Shown one piece after another: positions 23,901 to 38,900 of a DNA stretch of 64,000 nt (its first letter is position 1; each line of letters begins with the position of its first letter). The DNA is taken from NCBI RefSeq assembly GCF_023091745.1, contig NC_068922.1, forward strand, positions 32,030,001 to 32,094,000, given 5' to 3'. This DNA comes from Budorcas taxicolor. Its lineage: Eukaryota > Chordata > Mammalia > Artiodactyla > Bovidae. The position numbers were made by a program, and so were the translations under genes. The notes below the pieces were generated by a model. It saw only the letters and a list, made by a program, of their open reading frames with translations. It was not told the DNA's origin and ran no database searches.

Positions 23901-26900
23901 CTCTTCATCTTAATTAACTTGCCTGTTCCCACCACTAGGCTGTAGCCAACTCTTGTAATTAGATTTTTGCCTAATACCTGAATTTTCTTTTCCAGTTGGA
24001 TGGATGGAAGCAAAGTGGATTATGTGGCTTGGGCCACAGGTGAACCCAATTTTGCAAATGATGATGAAAACTGTGTAACCATGTATTCAAATTCAGGTAG
24101 ACAAGATCACAATCTTCTTTTTTTAAAAAATTTTTTTGTTGTGGTAAAATTACATAATATAAAAGATAATATTTTAACCATGTTTAACTATACAGTTCAG
24201 TGGCACTAAGTACAATTCACACTATTGTAAAATCTCACCATCATCCATCTCCTGATTTTTCACCTTCCTAAACTGAAACTCTGTCCCCATTGAACACTAA
24301 CTCCCCATCCCCCATGCCCCCCACCCCAAGCCCCTGGCACCTACCAATGTACTTCCTGACTCTATGAATTAGACAGAAGAGTCTACCTAGAAGAAGGTAT
24401 CTCGTGTAAGTGGAATCAAGCAGTATTTGTCTGTACCTAAAGTATATTGGAATGCATTTTTAAGGTTAACAATATATACCCCACAAACAGATTATACCTT
24501 CATTTTTCCCCCTGTGCTATACAGTAAGTTCTCATTGGTTATCCATTTTACTCATAGTAGTGCATAGATGTCAATCCCAATCTCCCAGTTCGTCTCACTC
24601 CACTTTTCTCTCCTTGGTGTCCATACATTGGTTCTCCATGTCTGTGTCTCTATTTCTGCTTTGCAAACAGGTTCATCTATACCATTTTTCTAGAGTTCAC
24701 ATATATGCATTAATATACAATATTTGTTTTCCTCTTTCTGATTTACTTCACTCCGTATGGACCTAAACTCTAGGTCCATCCATGTCTCTGCAAATGGCAC
24801 CATTTTGTTCTTTTTCATGGCTGAGTAGAATCTGCTCTGTGGTGTGATGTGTCATTTGCTACATCCCTAGGCTAAAAGTAGCAAGTTGTGTGCTTACATC
24901 AGATAAGAAAAGAAGAGAGAATGGAGAATTCTAATTTTAGCAACACAACTGTTCAATTTGTAAGGTGAATGGATACTATATCCTTTCTTCTTATAAATAA
25001 ATAAGCTAATGAATGACCCAGTCTTCTCACTTCTTCTCATTTTATGAGACATTTTTTTATCTCCATGTCTTTATCTGTAAAATGGGAGTAACAACAGAAT
25101 GTATCTGATGTCGAGAAAGTTGAGGAGATCATACATCTAAACTACTAAGCAAATGCTTATATATATAAAGTTTAGATATCATTAGATTATTATTACTAGG
25201 AAGTCTGGCTATTTCAATAATTGTGTAACACCTAATGTAGTCTTTGCTCATAGTAAGTGCTTGATTAAAATTGAACTATTACTGGTTTAAGTGAAAGCTC
25301 AAAAGGTTATCCACATAGATCTTTCTGGTCTCTTGTGTAAATGATGTTTGTAGTATAAATCATTTTTGAGAATCCTTATATAATATAACCACATTTTTAA
25401 AAGTATTTTTAACTACTATATGTAAAATAGATAAACAACAAATACCTACTGTATGGCACAGGGAACTATTTCAGTATCTTATAATAGCCTATAATGGAAA
25501 AGAATCTGAAAAAGAATATATATATATTCTTATGTATAATTCTTATATAATCCTCTTTTACAGATTCTTTTATATAGTATATATAAAGTGGAGTCACTGT
25601 GCTGTACACTCAAAACATAACATTGTAAATAAACTTTACTTCAATAAAAAGTTGTTTGTTTGGGGAGAAAAAGTGGTTTAAAGGTAAATATGTAAATCTA
25701 ATATAACTATACTGTTGTTTGTCAGGGTTTTGGAATGACATTAACTGTGGTTATCCAAATGCCTTCATCTGCCAGCGCCATAACAGCAGTATCAATGCCA
25801 CAGCTGTCCCGACCACAGTGTCAGTCCCAGGAGGTTGTAAAGAAGGTTGGAATTTTTACAATCACAAGGTATTAAGAAAATCTAGTTGTAGCCCTGGCTC
25901 TGGTCAGTATGGAGAGTGACAATGCAAATCTTTCAGCTTTAAGTTAACTTTTGCTTGCCTCATCACTTCAGAGAATTTTAGGCAAGAGCTCCCATGTTAA
26001 ATTCTCTATGGGAATTGAGAGTTGACTTGAAGATATCATTCAAATACACAAGTGCCTGTTGTCCCAAGGGGGAAAAAAAATAACTTTTTTGTTCTCCATT
26101 TCTGATTGGTTGTGAGCAAACATATATTTAGCTCTGAATCATTTTCATTTCTTTAGTACACACTATTATCTGTATGTAATTCCTATGGTTTTTTTCCCTT
26201 CCATCCCAGTGTTTCAAAATCTTTGGATTTGTGGAAGAAGAAAGAAAAAATTGGCAAGAGGCACGAAAAGATTGCATAGGATTTGGAGGAAATCTGGCAT
26301 CCATACACAATGAAAAAGAGCAAGGTGTGTGGGCTGTTTTATAGCCAGTGATGCACATAAATATGTAATTTTTTCCCTAAAAAAATGGTAGACTGTTGCT
26401 TATAGTGAATGATTTTTTGATTTTCTAGAGTTAAGTCTAGGAAGGAAGAACAAGCTCTTATTAAGAACTATTTTATTAGTTGTAGGCACTGTGCTGAGTG
26501 TCTTATGTGTAAATTACCTTTCCATTTTTACAACGAATCTGTTGAAGCAGGAATCATCAGTCCAGTGTGAATGAGGAAGTGGTGTTCAGGAAGTCTTAGG
26601 TCAAGGAGCTTGGTGGGAAAGGGTAGGACTGGGAATCAAACTGGGTCTTCCAGCTTCAGTTCCATCGGTTTCTGCCAAACCAATTTGTTCACAAAAGAGC
26701 CAAAGAAGTAGAGGTTTTCTCGGAATAAAATTTTTAAATTGTTCATTTTCCGTTTACTACTCTTCTAGTCACTTGATCCTATAACTTATAATTCAGTAAA
26801 ACTAATTTTCCAATACAAACATTGAACAAATTGAGAAAAAAATCTGATAAAACATGAGGATAAGCCAGAGCTTTAAAGAACAGGAGGAGGAAACATACCA

Positions 26901-29900
26901 TTTCCATATAGCAGATAGTAAAATTCATTATATTGTTGTCAATAGGAGGTACTTGATGCCTTTCACTTGGTCTTTTGGGGACCACTTTATTTGTAGATAT
27001 TTGCTTAGTTACTTTTAAAAAGATCTTGACCAACTGCAGGCCATTCAGATGAAAGTTTTGAAATCACAGCTAGCCATGAGTAAGAACTGTTTGAAAGACC
27101 CTAAATTTCACAGTCAGAAGAGATGTGAACTTTGAAGGATTGTCCCATATGACTCGAGAAGGAAGACTTAGAACCCATGAGGGGCAGTTACAGGGAAACA
27201 AATTTAATCTCAGAATTAGGAGCTTATTCCAATAATTAGAGTTAATTGGATGGGTTGCTTCATGCATTTTTAAAGGACTGTAAAAATGCTTATATTAGAA
27301 GGTACTCAAGTGGGTGCTGCAGAGTCACATATGTTGATTGGTATATAGCCTGGAAGATGCTCAATAAATATTTATTGTACAGAGGAATTTATGCAGATGT
27401 TGTGGTGGGAGAGATATGGACTGGATGGTTTCTGAGTTCCCTTTTGGTTCTGAGGTTCTTTGACTTCCAAAGTCATTTACTGGGAAAAAAAAAATGGTTT
27501 ATCTCAAAAAATGTAAGAAAGAAGAAAGACCTTGGAACCCTGTGTGTCACTCTCCCAAGTGTTAATTTCAGTTCATGAATGCCACCATGTGCTTTTTTGG
27601 AATGCATTCTACACTAAATCAACAAGCTTTTTCTGAGAACCTTTGACAAGTTCAGCAGCTTGCCAGATGCTGGAACAAAAGTGTCAAACCATAGCACACA
27701 ATAAAAAAATTCAAGAGTATAATATTCACATTTCTCTAACCAGTCTACCACATTTTGGGCTTAGCTACCCAGCAGAGAAACACAATAATTGATTTCCGCT
27801 CTTAACCACAAAGTTCTGATTCCTGGCATCACAAAATTAGAACCTGGGTAATAGAGATGTGCAGAAGGAAACAATTTTCAGATAAAATAACATTATTCCT
27901 GGCAAAACAGGCACACGTTGAATTCTTATTGTAGTTCTTGGCAGAAAACAAGTCAGTGTTGAAATATTGGCAGGTAGAGCTTTTCCACATTTCATTTTGA
28001 GTTGGGGATAGGGCAAGAGTTATGATCTTGTTTGGGAAATAAAAACAAAATATATATCTGTCCATGCGCTTTTCTTTCTGAAAATATTAGAATTTTTTCT
28101 TTACTATTAGTTAATTGAGAAATAAGCAAATTTCTGAGCAGGGTGATGGCATCTACTTTTCTGCTGAAGATTAAGCATGTGGCAGTGGCCCTTCTATGGA
28201 AATGTTTTTTTTTTTTTTTCATGAATAAACAGATAATCTCTGTAGGCAACCTGCTATTTTACCTTTTGTATTAGTAATGCAAGTGCTTAGTCATTTGGTT
28301 TCCTGTTTGCATTCAGGAGTTGTGTTTAAGCGTGTATGTTTGAAAATTGCCCTATAAAGCAGTGACCCACCCCCGCCCCCAACCTTTTGGGCACCAGGGA
28401 CTGGTTTCATGGCAGACAATTTTTCCACGGACTGGATGGGGTGGTGATTTCGAGATGATTCAAGTGCATTACATTTATTGTGCACTTATTACATTGTGAT
28501 ATAATGTTAAATAATTAGATAACCCACCATATGAAAAATCAGATCACCAGGCATTAAATTCTCATAAGGAGCATGCAACCTAAATCCCTCACATGTGCAG
28601 TTCACAGAAGGCTTCACACTCCTATGAGAATCTAAAACCACCACTGATCTGACAGGAGGTGGAGCTCAGGCGTCATGTGAGCAATGTGGAGCATCTATAA
28701 ATATAGGGAAGCTCTGCTCACCTTCTGCTTACCTCTTGCTGTGTGGCCTAGTTTCTAACAGGCCATGGACCAGTCTGTGGCTCAGGGATTGGAGACCCCG
28801 TTGTAGAGTCAAGGTTCTTCCAGTAGGTGTCCCTCTTGCCCTAGGTGTCCACGGCTTCTGGCAGGAGAGATTGCTGACCTCAGAAGGTAGCTGCTGTGGT
28901 TTGGGAGGCACGGGGATGGGCTACTGGAGAGACGATGGGGAACATGTTACACTTAAGCCTTTTACAGCTTCTGTATATTTGCCACCATCCTTTCTGCCAC
29001 AGAATTGGTAAAGAAGCAGCAGGCCATGTTTGTCCTACCCTCTCTAAATTTCTCTAGAATTTCTCTCCCAATGATGTGAGCACTTAGCACCAGGATGCCC
29101 CCTGGATCCAAGTACACTCACTGGACATGGATGGCTGCTGACTCCTAGGAGTTGGCCACCGTGGAGGAGTTCTTTGGGTTTGCCAATCCAAGGTGGTGAT
29201 CATTTGAGAGCTTAATACTTTTTTATTTTGACAGATAGTTTTTGAACTTTCCTGAATTAAGAGCTCTTTTTGGCCCCCAGTTGTTATAGTCAGATTATCT
29301 TATTTATCTAATTAGGATACCTGCTAACTCATAGGTTGACTGCTTGTATCAGAAAAAATGTTCTTCTTCGTGCAGGATGGTAGGCAACCACAACACAGAT
29401 CTGGGTGTACCAGATGGAGAGTGGGGCATGGGTTGGATTTTAGCTGCCCTTTCCCCAGTGCTCCAGTGCCCCTGAGCAGAGCACAACCTATACAGCTATC
29501 TGCAGTGACCAGGGTAAAACCTAGACTTTTTATTGTGAGAAGCTTTTCAAAGTCCAAAGCTGAAGTGATAACATGCTGGTCAGGATAGAATGTGTTTGTT
29601 TTCATGGTAAAACTTTTAAATGATAATAAAGACATTAATCATGTGCTTTGTATTTGTAAATTCATGTATTTGGAATATTTTTGATATTTGAGTATTTCCC
29701 CCCAAAGTTTAAGAATTATCTTGTGAAACTTTCTTTCAGCATTTCTTACATATCATATGAAGAACTCCACTTTTAATGCCTGGACTGGGCTGAATGATAT
29801 CAATTCAGAACACACCTTCCTCTGGACAGACGGACGAGGAGTTCATTACACAAACTGGGGGAAAGGATACCCTGGTGGGAGAAGGAGCAGTCTTTCTTAC

Positions 29901-32900
29901 GAAGATGTAAGTATCACTCTCAGGTCACCTCTCTGTACACTATCAGTTTGCTCCAGGTCACCATGGTAGTGTTTAATCTTCTGTGAAAAATCTACTTTGA
30001 TCTGATTCATTCTTACAGATTTTAACTGTTTCAGACTGAACCAGCCTTGAACAAAGGAATATAAATTCAGTTAAGAACTCTGTATCTTTAGGTTAAGTGT
30101 AGGAGGAGATGGTGATGGTATTGCGGAATAGGGAAAGTCAGCTCCAACATGGGCTTATGTTGTAGTCAGCATGTACACTTGAACCCAGAGTTACCGATGT
30201 TCTTTGCATCAGCTGCCCCTAAACTTCTGAAGCTGTTGTAGTATTTGGGATATAGTTACTACTTCTGCTTCTAAAGATGACATCATCATCATCATCATCG
30301 TGACTGAGCTACCGTCTGCAGGGTGCAGACCATGTACCAGTCTGCTAAGTGCTTTTGTACACTCATCTAAGAGGCAGACGACGGATTCATTATTTCACTA
30401 CTTTTGATCTTATATCATTAAAGCCACAGGGACAGCGGAGCCTGGTGGGCTGCCGTCTATGGGGTCACACAGAGTCAGACACGACTGAAGCGACTTAGCA
30501 GCAGCAGCAGCAGCAACAATCAATGTTAAATGCTATATTAGGCATTTCAAAATACATGAAGGAACATAAGATTTTATTCTTACCTTGAAGAAGCTTACAC
30601 TTCAGCTAGATATCAAGTCTTGTACAAGAAAGAAGACTGTAACAGAATGAAAATGTGTAATGAGAAGAAGCTATAAAGCATGATAGCAGTTAGGAGGAAA
30701 GAAACTTACTATGGGATGGAGTGATTTAATCACTCCATATCTATGGAACATATGCAACATGTCTATGGAAGTTTTCCTCTGGTGGGAAGAAGGAATATGA
30801 GGAAGAATCAGCTATGGGTCTTTTCACTCAAGACGTTTAAAACACAATGATTAGGGGAATGTGGCAAGGGGATGGGGGAGTCACGTTAAGTGGGAAAGGT
30901 GAATAAAGTCTTCAAGAAACAGACACAAGCTGGGTTTAGGCAGGATTAAAGGGCTTTGAATATAGCAGGAGTTTCATGCAGAAAAGAAGTAGGAGTCAGC
31001 TTTAGAGAGTGGAAAACAGAATTTAGAGAAATTTAGATGCTCTAGGAAAGAGTTTGGACTTTGTCAAATAGGCAATAGCAGCAACAAAAAGTTTGAGCAG
31101 AAAAATTGATTTGATCAGGATGGCATCTTTATAATAATTAATTTGGTTGCTATGTGTAGGGTAAATATATTCTGGTTATGGGTAAATGATCTTCTGAGGA
31201 GAAATTCTTTGAATCCTTATTACATAAATGAGGCCTGAAAAGTAGAATGGAGTGAGATAGAGTTTGCTTAGAAAGACTTCATGGATGAGTGATAAATTTT
31301 ATTTAAAACAAGAAAATTCATTATGGCTCAGGGTTTTTTTTTTTTTTTTTAAGAACATAATGAAAAGGAGAAACAACAGAAACTAATCTATAAACTGACC
31401 ATACAGGGCAAAAAATTTGTTAATTTTTGTTAGTTTTTTCCTATATTTTTTTCTTAGCTTGTATAAAAATATAAAGTTTATATTTCACACACACAGAAAT
31501 CAACACATGTGTTGTTACAATTTCAGAGCTTTTAAAATGAAGAGGATTAGACAGAGTTTGATAAAGAGAGTGGGAGAGAAATGTTCACATGCATTTTGCA
31601 GAGGAAACATGCTTGTTCTGTACAGTTTCCTGGCTTAGAACAGAGATGCTGAGCCAAGATAATGAAAGATAATAGCTAAGAAGGGAAGAGTGGAGAATCT
31701 TAGAAATGTAGGATTAGAGGGTTCCAGATAGCTAAGGCTCATGGGATAATGAGGCTGGAGGCGGGGAGGCTGAGTAGAAGACTCTGGCCATAGTGAAAGG
31801 TGTGGTAGCTTTCTGGGCATTTCTGATAGCAACATTTCTCAGAATCAGCCCCCAAATTTAGTAAGCTCCAGGAGTTGGTGATGGACAGGGAAGCCTGGCA
31901 TGCTGCAGTCCATGGGGTGGCAAAGAATCGGACACAACTGAGCGACTGAACTGAACTAAACTGACTTAATTTTCAATTAAAATAGCGAGAGTTCAGTGTG
32001 AGGGATCTGCATGGAAGTGGCTGCAATTGTGTGGAAAGTCAGGATGAATCGAACGTGCTGTCAAAGAATTGTTGTTGTTCAGTCACCGAGTTGTATCGAA
32101 CTCTTTGCCACCCCATGGATTGCAGCATATGAGCTCCTCTTCCTCCACTGTCTCCTGGAGTTTGCTCAGATTCATGTCCACTGAGTCAGTGATGCTATCT
32201 AACCATCTCATCCTCTGCTGCCCCCTTCTCCTTTTGCCTTGAATGAATTAGGACTGTCGTAAAATTTGGAGGTTAGGGATTAGGATTTTTTTTTCTGCTT
32301 TTTAATGATTGGTTTAATAATTGTTGGTCCATATTTGGCTTTTTTTTTTTTTTTTTTTTTGCCTTCCATGACTATACAGGCTGACTGTGTTGTTGTTATT
32401 GGAGGGAACACAAGGGATGCGGGAAAGTGGATGGATGACACCTGTGACAGTAAGCGAGGTTATATATGTCAGACACAACCTGGTAAGTCCTAACAGACCT
32501 CACCAGCCTGTAAGAGGGGGGCCTTTTACATATTTTTTAAGAATGACTTTCTTCTCAATTTTGTTGTGAGTCTTAAACGGCTCTAAAAATTTTTTTGCTT
32601 AAAAAAGATGGCCCCTCGCACATCAATATGTTTATTTGATTCACACTTTCATCCATGGATGCCTGTGACAGACAAAAAGGATATTTTCTGTAATTTACTG
32701 ATGAATGTGCTCACTCATCTGTTACCAGAAAATCTGCATGGATTAAACTTGAAGTTGAAACTTTTTCTAATTTTGATAGAAATTTGGGATGTTTGCTTAC
32801 CTCTGCTTGAAAAAAAAAAAAAAGAGTGGAGACACCTCATTTAAGTTCATGTAATTTGAGAACCATTGACCCCAAACATCATATATGTCTCAGTATTTGT

Positions 32901-35900
32901 TCTGTATTCTATTTTTTTTGAAAAGCAATTGTCTTATTTATAAGGTCTTTTTTTTCACCTTAGGAAGCCTGACTATGGTTCAAGGAAAATAGAACAGATA
33001 TGTAGATATTGACAAAGAATCTAGATTGTAGTTATGTACATTTTAGTTTCAAGTGAAATTAAAAAGTGTTTAGCTACTTAAGAAGAGGATCAGAAAATAA
33101 AAGATAGGTTAGAGACAAGTGTTGGAGATGAGGTGGGTTGTTGTCACCCTGGGCAGAGCTCTTAGAGGAGTTTGAGTTAGAAGGTACGTGCTGTCCCAGA
33201 TCTAAAAAAATCCCCAAATCTAACTCAGGGAACAATGAGTGAAAATCACTAACAATATCTTCAGATTACTGGAATTTCTGCAGAAATTCTAGCCTTCTAT
33301 TGACCCAGAAGCCGGCCCAAGCCACGGTCGCATCTCCCACTTTGTTATGCCGTTCAAGCACCAGAACCTTAGGCCACCAATGACACTTCTGTGTTTCTGG
33401 TCTTGGGGGAAAGAAGGGAGACCCCTTCCAAGGGTGAATGATAATCCCTTACTTACTTAAAATCATTTTTTTCTTCTTCCTGTAAACATAAGAGATCGGA
33501 TATTTGCTGCCAACAAAAAATATCTTTAAGATTTTTAATGATTTAGGTTTAAGGAAAGGTTGACAGTATTAAAGTGAAAAATTCAGAATATAAAATTTTA
33601 CAGACTATTGATGATGCAAAAAAACACTTTGAACTGTCTTAAACAAATAAGAACATAAAAGCTATGGGAATGCATCAAAATAGAAATAGTAGATATGTGT
33701 GGGTCGTGGGATTAAGAACTTTAGTTCCTTCATTGTACTATTGTATTTTTCTGGATTTTTAAAAAATTTCTCTCTCACGCAGTCTCTCTCTATATATATA
33801 TATTTACATTTATATATATTATATAATACCTCTCTCTGTATATATAAAAATTATAAGGAAATACTAAACTATTGAGGTGATTAAATTCTGAGTAATTTTT
33901 TCTCATTTTTATGCTTTTCTATAGTTTGTAAAATTTCAGCAAAGAACATGTGTTCAGTATTTTTTTAAAACACTGTTGTTCTCGAAAATTCCCTGATGGT
34001 CCAAAGATTAGGACTCTGTGCTTCCATGGCGGGGGGCACAGGTTCCATCCCTGGTCGGGTAACTAAAATCCTTTAAGCCATGTGGTATGGCCTTAAAAAA
34101 ATTAAATAAAATAAACAAAGATAAAATAGTGTTTTTATTCATATGAATATGTATGAATAAAAATGAATGACTATATTCATGTAAATATATAAAGATATAG
34201 AAATAAAGACATGAATGAATACATGTGAATATATGAATAAAAAAAACACAATCCATAACACATGTTCCTTGATGAAATTTTGGAAAATACAGAAAAGTAT
34301 AAAAAGAAAAAATGACCCATAATCTTAGCACCTGAAAATACCTCTCAAAAGTCTAGTTTTTCCTTGCAATTTTTTCTGTGAATGTTTTAATAAATAAGCT
34401 AATTAGACAAGAGAGCTAATTTCCTGGCTGCATATAGCCTTTAATAAAGCTTTTTAAAGCTTTATCTTAAGCTTCATTTGTTACTTTTAGCAGACCAAGG
34501 CTGTTCCAATGATAGTAAGACAAACCCAGCTATCCCCAAGCTGGGAAAGATAGGACTTCACTTCCTGCTGGATGTAAGGATCCTGGGCTGGGGCTCTTGG
34601 GCTAATGCTATTGTACCAACACACGATGGCAGCAACAGCAGAAGAAAGGGGAGGTTGCCCTCCTCTTTGCTGAATCAAAATCGCTGCCTTTGAGTCATCA
34701 AAGGAAAGTTTGGCATTTGTGGGGTGATAGAACAAGCCATGTGGTGGGTTGGGTTGGTATACAGTGGAACAGATCAGAGAACTGGCCACGACAACATTGG
34801 TAGGCAAGGATATGTGGAGCCCTAGATCAGAGTTGGCAACCTTTTCCTGTAAGAGACAGATTATAAATATTGCAGGCTTTGCTGTCCATAAGTTTCTGTT
34901 GCAATGACTCAACTCTGCTGTGATCGTGGGCGATCATAGTCCATAAACAAGCGAGTGTGGCTGAGTTCCATTGAAACCTTATATATGTGCACAAATTTGA
35001 ATTTCATGTAATGTTTATATGTCACAAAATGTTGTTCTTTGGTTTCTTTCCCCAACCATTTAAAAAACTCATGGGCTATATAAAGACAGACAATAGGCCA
35101 GATTTCCCCCTCTGGCTGTTACTCACTGACCTCTGTTCTGCTCTTGGGCATCCACTAAGGCACCCAGAAACAACATTTTTTTTGGGTCTTGATCAAAGTC
35201 TGGGTGGGTCTAGAGTAGTTTATTAGAAACCCACTCTAAGAGATTGAGGAGGAAAGATCAGAAAGCTAGAGTGACTCTAACTTGCAAAGGGTGCAGTTTG
35301 GATAAGGCATGGAGATAAGATGCTCTTACTCAGCATAAGAATAAAGCTTGATCCTGACATCAAGGTTAAATGAACTGGCAACTGTTATATGGCTTCACTT
35401 CAGAGCATAAACCAGTCTCTTGAAGGTACATGAATCATTGATGAATTCACACAGATGAAGTCAGATAGATATAAATGCAGATTCCATGGGTAGAATGGAA
35501 CAGAATGTGGGAGGGGAAGGAGAAGAAGACTGTTCTCAACCTTAATATTTAATCAAGGTGGAAAAAAAAAGATTAGTATTGACGGGTTGATAGACATCCT
35601 CTAATTTGTGGGTTTAAACTGCGGAATTTCTTTCGTTCAAACCTTGGGTCTCATTGTATTTATAAAGTCTTTTTGGTTGTATAGTTTAGAAACTTGATCA
35701 TGTATTTTTCTTAATATTCTAAATAGAGTTTAGAAATGACTTCAATCAGGCATACTGATTAAAAAACAGAACTTTGTGTTCTCATTTGAAATGGCACATG
35801 AAAACATGTTTAACACTCAATGGTTTGAATTTGGGATATTTAGTTTCTTTTTAGGATGCATGAAATATAGAAGTCATGTGCTGATGGCACTCAAATTGTG

Positions 35901-38900
35901 TTTAGTGTTAGTGAAAATATTTCTTTTTATTCCAGACCCTTCCTTGCCGAGTTCTCCAACAACAACTCTGACAGATGGTTTTATTAAATATGGTGAAAGT
36001 AGCTATTCGCTTATGAAATTAAAGCTGCAGTGGCATGAAGCTGATAATTATTGCAAGATGCACACTTCCCACATTGCTAGCATTCTAGATCCTTACAGTA
36101 ATGCTTTTGCCTGGATGCATATGCAGACCCTGAATGAACCTGTATGGATTGCCCTCAACAGTAACTTGGTAAGATGCTGGAAACACGCGTAACTTGACAT
36201 GACTGATAAATGGTAATTGAATCTGATTTCTCTTCTGTTCATTCTGTTGAATACTTGTTATGTGAGAGAAACTGCTACCTGGAGCCTATTATACAGAGAG
36301 AGGTAAATCAGAAAGAGAAAAACAAATATTGTATATTAATGCATAAATATGGAATCTAGAAAAATGACACTGATAAACCTGTTGGTGTGGCAGGACTAGA
36401 GATGCAGACGTAGAGAACGGATTTGTGGACACAGTGTGGGGAGGGAGAGGGTGGGGCAAACTGAGAGAGTAGCATCGACATATATACACTACCATGTGCA
36501 AAACAGATGGCTATCAGGAAGTTACTGTCTGGCCCAGGGAACTCGGCCAGGTGCTCTGTGACAACCCAGAGGGGCGGAGTGGGAGGGAGGCTTGAGAGGG
36601 AGGGGATTTATGAATACTTGTAGCTGATTCATGTTGTTGTATGGCAGAAACCAGCACAATATTGTAAAGCAATTATGCTCCAGTTAAAAATAAATTAAAA
36701 AAAGAAAAGAAAACGATACTAACATATATGAGACCCAATTTTTCTACTGCATGGTGCCTTCAAGGATCTGGCAAGTTAGTGATGTGTGTCCGAAATCAAA
36801 CTAAGACTTATCCAACTGATATTAACTCTCATATTGCTTTTGAATGTTAAAGTTAGATTCTGCATCTATTCAGTTTCTTGTATTAACTTAAGTCTTTTTA
36901 GTGTCATGATTACAACAATGCCTTAGGAGTTAAAGAAAACATCTGAGGGGTAGTTCCTGGGTAATGAGCGGTTCTTCTTATTTTTTGTGGTAAATCATTC
37001 TAGAGTTGTTATCCTTTCTGAAGTTGTGCAGCTTCTATTCATATAGGATAATTTTCACTGCAGTCAATTCTCTGGTTTCTATAACAGAAACAGAAGGCTG
37101 GCAGAGGATGGGGTAGAATGAGGGATGAGGTTCAGAACTAAGAGTGGTGCTGGAAGTGCCAAAATTTTCCTGAAATGAGTCTTCTCTGACACCATGAGAT
37201 CCATCTCTCTGCCACCCATATGTCTATCCATCTAGCTAGTCAATTAATAAACTTCCTAGTACAATAAACAGAGATGTCAATAAGTAATTAAGAGATAATA
37301 CAAGTGTCAAAAAGGGGTATAGACAAAGTGCTGTGACCTGAGAGAAAAAAGATAATTTGTGCCAGGGGAGAGGACCAAGAGAGCTTCTCAGAGAAAATTA
37401 AACTTTATAGATATAGTCTAGGATGGTGGAATGTAAGGAAGGAGTACCAAGAAGAGAGAAGAGGATAGAAGAGGATAAAACTGAAAAGCAGACTGGTGTC
37501 AGACTTTATAGGACTTATTCTACCTGGATGCAGAGATGGAAATTTATGCATCATGCAATGACCATTTCCTGAGTTAGGGTGTGTAGTGAACATTTTAAAG
37601 TAAGTAGTTCCAGATGATCTTATTTACAAAGCAGAAAAAGAGACACAGAGGTAGGGAATAAACATATGGACCCTGAGGGGGAAAGAGAAGGGTGGGAGGA
37701 ATTGGAAGATTGGGGTTGGCATAGATACACCATTGATACTATGTATAAAATAGGTGACTGATGAGGAACTACTGTATAGCACAGGAAGCTACTCAATGCT
37801 CTATAGGGATCTAAACGGGAAGGAAATCCAAAAAAGAGGGGCTATGTGTATACATGCAGCTGATTCACTTTGCTGTATGGTAGAAACTAACACAACATTG
37901 TAAAATGACTCTACTCCAATAAATAAATAAATAAAATGCAGGGAAAAAAATCTAAGTAATTCCCCAGTGATTTCTGTGTTTAAACTTAAGCACCACGTTT
38001 TTACATCTAGGTTTAATCTATTTTTAGTAACTAATTTGCATACTAATTCATATATTTTCTTCTCACAGCTGTAGTTGCAATGATCTTAAGAGTTTAAAAT
38101 CAGGATTTATTTATTGTTAGAAAGTTTAAATAGCTTTCCATTATACCAACATTTGTAACTAAAACAATACTGTTATATTTATTGTATCTATGGAGTTAAT
38201 GATTATGTAATTATTTGATTAAACATGGTATAACTACAAAATTCTAACTTGCAATACTATATGCTTTTGCTTTTGTCATTAAATCTTTGGTAATTGCATT
38301 GGCAAATTAAATAATGCAGTTAGAAAGTGATAACCGTTAGAATGGTTTAAAAATGTACTTCAAGTGAAGCTCAGTCGAGTCCGACTCTTTGCGACCCCGT
38401 GGACTATAGCCCATCAGGCTCCCCCGTCCATGGGATTCTCCAGGCAATAACACTGGAATGGGTTGGCATTTCCTTCTCCGGGGGATCTTCCTGACCCAGG
38501 GATCAGACCCAGTTCTCCTGCATTGCAGGCAGACACTTTAACCTCTGAGCCACCAGGGAAGCCCTCCTCCCCCCAAAAAAGTACTTATTTCTGATTAAAG
38601 TTATCTGCATCTATAAAATGTAGGCTTTACCTGTAAAATCTCTTTTAGACTGTTAAAAAGATATCATTGATAAAAAAATTTTGATGTTATCAATTAATTT
38701 GTATGTGACCATAAATTTGTTTAACTAAATGAGAATTTGAGTATGCAAATTGAACAAAACAACTAGCTTTTAAAAATGCAGTCATGTTTCCTTATGGTTG
38801 AGAGACCACCTAACTGGAAGGCGGGGGACCCAAGCTCCTCTCATCCACTCACGTCACCTTGCACCAGTCATTTGTCACTGGCCCTGTTTTAACAGTCAGA

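Larger units (their letters stand above)
24097..25725. other. MRC1 intron inside CTLD5
   Basis: Filled by old L1 3' ends in both directions (24110-24410 and 24480-24830 minus; 25425-25660 plus) and a MIR-like piece (25005-25275). No coding exon seen. Confidence 0.7.
26325..29739. other. MRC1 intron inside CTLD6
   Basis: Contains MIR pieces (26450-26670, about 27330-27390) and a hAT-like element (28360-28803). The other parts look unique. Many short open frames here match nothing I recognise. Confidence 0.65.
29907..32379. other. MRC1 intron inside CTLD6
   Basis: Has a short Bov SINE (30430-30516), a BovB/Bov-A end (31866-31965), a reversed BovB end (32066-32238) and a T21 run (32340-32360). 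An ATC/CATCAT microsatellite lies at about 30281-30299. Confidence 0.7.
32483..35935. other. MRC1 intron between CTLD6 and CTLD7
   Basis: Contains a TA/CT-rich microsatellite (33770-33850), a CHR-type SINE (33985-34105) and a hAT-like ancient repeat (34835-35080). No exon seen. Confidence 0.6.

Noticed and set aside
28736..29011. 91-codon plus-strand frame
   Set aside because: Begins inside the hAT-like repeat and has no recognisable protein similarity.
29757..29969. Open frame starting with ATG in the CTLD6 exon
   Set aside because: It is the internal exon 29740-29906 read through its donor; the ATG is an internal Met of the lectin domain, not a gene start.
34487..34912. 141-codon minus-strand frame
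   Set aside because: Overlaps the edge of an ancient repeat and has no recognisable domain or splice context; treated as chance.
35776..36192. 138-codon frame covering the CTLD7 exon
   Set aside because: The first 53 codons are intron sequence before the acceptor at 35934-35935; only 35936-36168 is exon.
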